Positions 6,477 through 8,268 of a DNA stretch of 8,268 nt are shown here, in pieces. A program made the translations under genes and the position numbers. The stretch is from Spirochaetaceae bacterium (GTDB taxonomy: Bacteria > Spirochaetota > Spirochaetia > Sphaerochaetales > Sphaerochaetaceae): contig JAENWY010000097.1 of NCBI GenBank assembly GCA_016649775.1, positions 1-8,268 on the forward strand, read 5' to 3'. The notes below the pieces were generated by a model. That model saw only the letters and a program-made list of their open reading frames with translations. It searched no databases and had not been told where the DNA came from. The number at the start of each line of letters is the position of its first letter. Positions within the stretch are counted from its first letter, which is position 1.

Positions 6477-8268
6477 TTAAGAATTAATAAAATCCTTTAA
6501 TTGCTTTGCTCTCTTAGGATGTCTTAATCTTCTTAGAGCTTTAGCTTCAATTTGTCTAATTCTTTCTCTAGTTACACCAAAATAAAGGCCAACCTCTTCT
6601 AATGTTAGAGAATATCCACCATCTAAACCAAAACGCATCTTAAGAACTTCTTGTTCTCTAGGTGGTAAAGTATGAAGTACATCTTGTAACTGCTCTTGTA
6701 ATAAACTATAGGCAGTCTGAGTTGCTGGATTTTCTACATCTTTATCTTCAATAAAGTCTGATAGTAGAGAATCTTCTTCTTCACCTACAGGAGTTTCAAG
6801 AGAAATAGGTTCACGAGCAACATTCTTTACAGCTTTAACTTTTTTCTCATCCCAACCAAGACGATCTGCAATTTCTTTATCACTTGGATCTCTTCCAAGC
6901 GATTGCATTAATAATCTTGATTCTCTAACAACTTTATTAATTTGCTCAATCATATGAACTGGAACACGAATTGTTCTAGCTTGATCACTAATTGATCTAG
7001 TAATTGCTTGTCTAATCCACCAAGTAGCATAGGTACTAAATTTATAGCCTTTACGGTACTCGAATTTTTCAACAGCCTTTATTAAACCTATGTTCCCTTC
7101 TTGAACTAAATCAAAGAAATGTAAGCCACGGTTTGTATATTTTTTAGCAATAGAAACAACAAGACGTAAATTGGCACGAATTAAACGATCCTTGGCAGTT
7201 TTCATCATTTTTCTACCACGTTTAATTTCAACAGCTTTAGATAAAATCTCTACTCTAGTTGCTTCAAAAGTATATTCAATAGATTTAAGGGTTTTTTCTG
7301 TTTGTTGGTAGGTTGAAATCAATTCCTTAATTTCATAAGAGTCCATATTTAATTTCTTTTCAATACTTGCACTCTTTGATCTAGTTGCTAAATCTCTACC
7401 TAATTGTCTTAAATCTTTAGTGGATGTAATGTGTAACTTATTCTCTAATGATTGAAGTGACTCCATTTCAACAATAATAGTATGTTCTGCTAAAACATAA
7501 CGTTCTGTAAATGCAGTTAATTCTTCTGGCTGTAGAATAACTTTATTCAACTGACCTAATAAAGCTTTTCTTTCTTTTAATAAAGCTTTATCATTTAAAA
7601 ATTCATTACCTGTTTGAAGTAATTTATTTTTATGATCACTATATATTTTTATATTAGCTTTTATAGGTGAAAGTTGTTCTCTATAATATTGATTATATCT
7701 TTTTTGCTCACTTAAAAGATCTTTTAACTCTTTTTGAGAGAACTCCATTTCTGATTCATCAACTTTAGTTTCAAGTTTATTTTGAATATCTACAAAGAAA
7801 GAAATTAAAATACCACTATCTTGAATAACTTCGCCAATGATTTTATTACCTTCTTCCATTTCTTTTGAAAGGATAACTTCTTCTTCTGCAGATAATAAAT
7901 TTTCACGACCTATTTCTCTAAGATATAATCTAATAGGATCATCAACATCACCTTTAGTATTTGTTAGAACTCCTGAAGATTTTTTTTCAACTTTTGGAGT
8001 AGAATTATCAAAAGTATTAACGTCAATAACTTTTTCTGAAGAACCAACTGATTCTTCTTCTCCTGAAAATTCCATTCGAAGTGATGAATCTAATTCGTCA
8101 TCGTCATCATCGTCATCATCATCGTCTTCGTCATCATCGTCTTCATCGTCGTCGTCATCATCGTCATCAGAATCTGTTACAAGAGTTTTTCCATTAGGTT
8201 CTTCCAAAACACTTAGTATATCATCATCATCATCATCATCGATTAATACCTCATCATCATCATCATCA
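6477..8268 (-). CDS. rpoD: Primary RNA polymerase sigma factor (partial, N-terminus off right edge)
   Basis: The housekeeping sigma-70 factor, which directs RNA polymerase to -10/-35 promoters. 596 complete codons are visible. The frame stays open to the right edge, so the TTG at 8207 is an internal Leu codon, not the start; upstream in frame come two more Asp runs. From the N-terminal side: acidic Asp/Glu blocks (8268-8097); region 1.2 with DPIRLYLREIGRENLLSAEEE (about 7942-7880); a long, charged non-conserved region (about 7860-7220); region 2 with NLRLVVSIAKKYTNRG, DLVQEGNIGLIKAVEKF and the promoter-melting YKFSTYATWWIRQAI (about 7190-6990); region 3 with HMIEQINK and LETPVGEEEDS; and region 4 with LPPREQEVLKMRFG and the -35-reading VTRERIRQIEAKALRRLRHP (about 6660-6515). 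The conserved DNA-binding regions are all intact. Region 1.1 would lie outside the window. The C-terminal half looks treponemal. Confidence 0.98.
   Translation of the reverse strand, partial: DDDDDEVLIDDDDDDDILSVLEEPNGKTLVTDSDDDDDDDDEDDDDEDDDDDDDDDDELDSSLRMEFSGEEESVGSSEKVIDVNTFDNSTPKVEKKSSGVLTNTKGDVDDPIRLYLREIGRENLLSAEEEVILSKEMEEGNKIIGEVIQDSGILISFFVDIQNKLETKVDESEMEFSQKELKDLLSEQKRYNQYYREQLSPIKANIKIYSDHKNKLLQTGNEFLNDKALLKERKALLGQLNKVILQPEELTAFTERYVLAEHTIIVEMESLQSLENKLHITSTKDLRQLGRDLATRSKSASIEKKLNMDSYEIKELISTYQQTEKTLKSIEYTFEATRVEILSKAVEIKRGRKMMKTAKDRLIRANLRLVVSIAKKYTNRGLHFFDLVQEGNIGLIKAVEKFEYRKGYKFSTYATWWIRQAITRSISDQARTIRVPVHMIEQINKVVRESRLLMQSLGRDPSDKEIADRLGWDEKKVKAVKNVAREPISLETPVGEEEDSLLSDFIEDKDVENPATQTAYSLLQEQLQDVLHTLPPREQEVLKMRFGLDGGYSLTLEEVGLYFGVTRERIRQIEAKALRRLRHPKRAKQLKDFINS
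8097..8168 (-). repeat. GAT/GAC trinucleotide tract encoding 24 acidic residues in RpoD
   Basis: In frame with rpoD, 24 codons encode eight Asp, Glu, four Asp, Glu and ten Asp. GAT and GAC are mixed, with GAA/GAG at the two Glu positions. Two further pure Asp runs lie upstream at 8220-8240 (seven GAT codons) and from 8253 to the right edge (at least five GAT codons). The tract precedes region 1.2. Unit-length change here would keep the frame. Confidence 0.92.

Noticed and set aside
8097..8268. CATC/ATC repeats as a CRISPR or other repeat array
   Set aside because: The repeats are trinucleotides in frame with rpoD encoding Asp; there is no spacer-repeat pattern.
1..8268. A new defence, mobile or biosynthetic system
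   Set aside because: Every gene recognised is housekeeping or envelope-related, with uniform low-GC composition and no transposase, integrase, attachment site or tRNA-linked island.

Overview
This is a low-GC bacterial core-genome window. RpoD, thymidylate kinase and the gene order all suggest an AT-rich spirochaete. The region 2-4 sequence of RpoD resembles treponemal sigma factors as I remember them. A TamB/AsmA-like gene beside tmk matches my recollection of Borrelia (BB0793 tmk, BB0794 tamB, then bamA). A zinc-ribbon coiled-coil gene directly after rpoD is also a spirochaete arrangement as I recall it. I cannot name a genus.

Left part, 1-2408, minus strand: a very long, beta-rich, membrane-anchored protein of the AsmA/TamB type. 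It starts with GTG and runs off the left edge. Divergent from it are two plus-strand nucleotide-metabolism genes: tmk (2530-3153) and mazG (3287-4114). mazG ends at a clear intrinsic terminator (4135-4171). tmk makes dTDP for DNA synthesis, and MazG removes non-canonical or excess NTPs.

Right part, 4172-8268, all minus strand, read from right to left: rpoD (3' 596 codons, open at the right edge), a 317-base non-coding gap with candidate promoters, a C4 zinc-ribbon coiled-coil protein, the RNase P RNA rnpB (about 335 nt, type A), and a TPR-type lipoprotein. rnpB starts 18 nt after the zinc-ribbon stop and ends 20 nt before the lipoprotein ribosome binding site. The lipoprotein is therefore probably read from rnpB transcripts. 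The lipoprotein and mazG converge on the terminator.

Several starts were re-set by ribosome binding sites: tmk at 2530, the lipoprotein at 4972 and the zinc-ribbon gene at 6159. The apparent TTG start of rpoD at 8207 is internal. I see no mobile element, CRISPR array, tRNA or new defence-type system; this is housekeeping DNA. The most notable points are the missing Walker A lysine in Tmk, the Asp-repeat blocks in RpoD, the rnpB packing and the apparent lack of a ribosome binding site for mazG.
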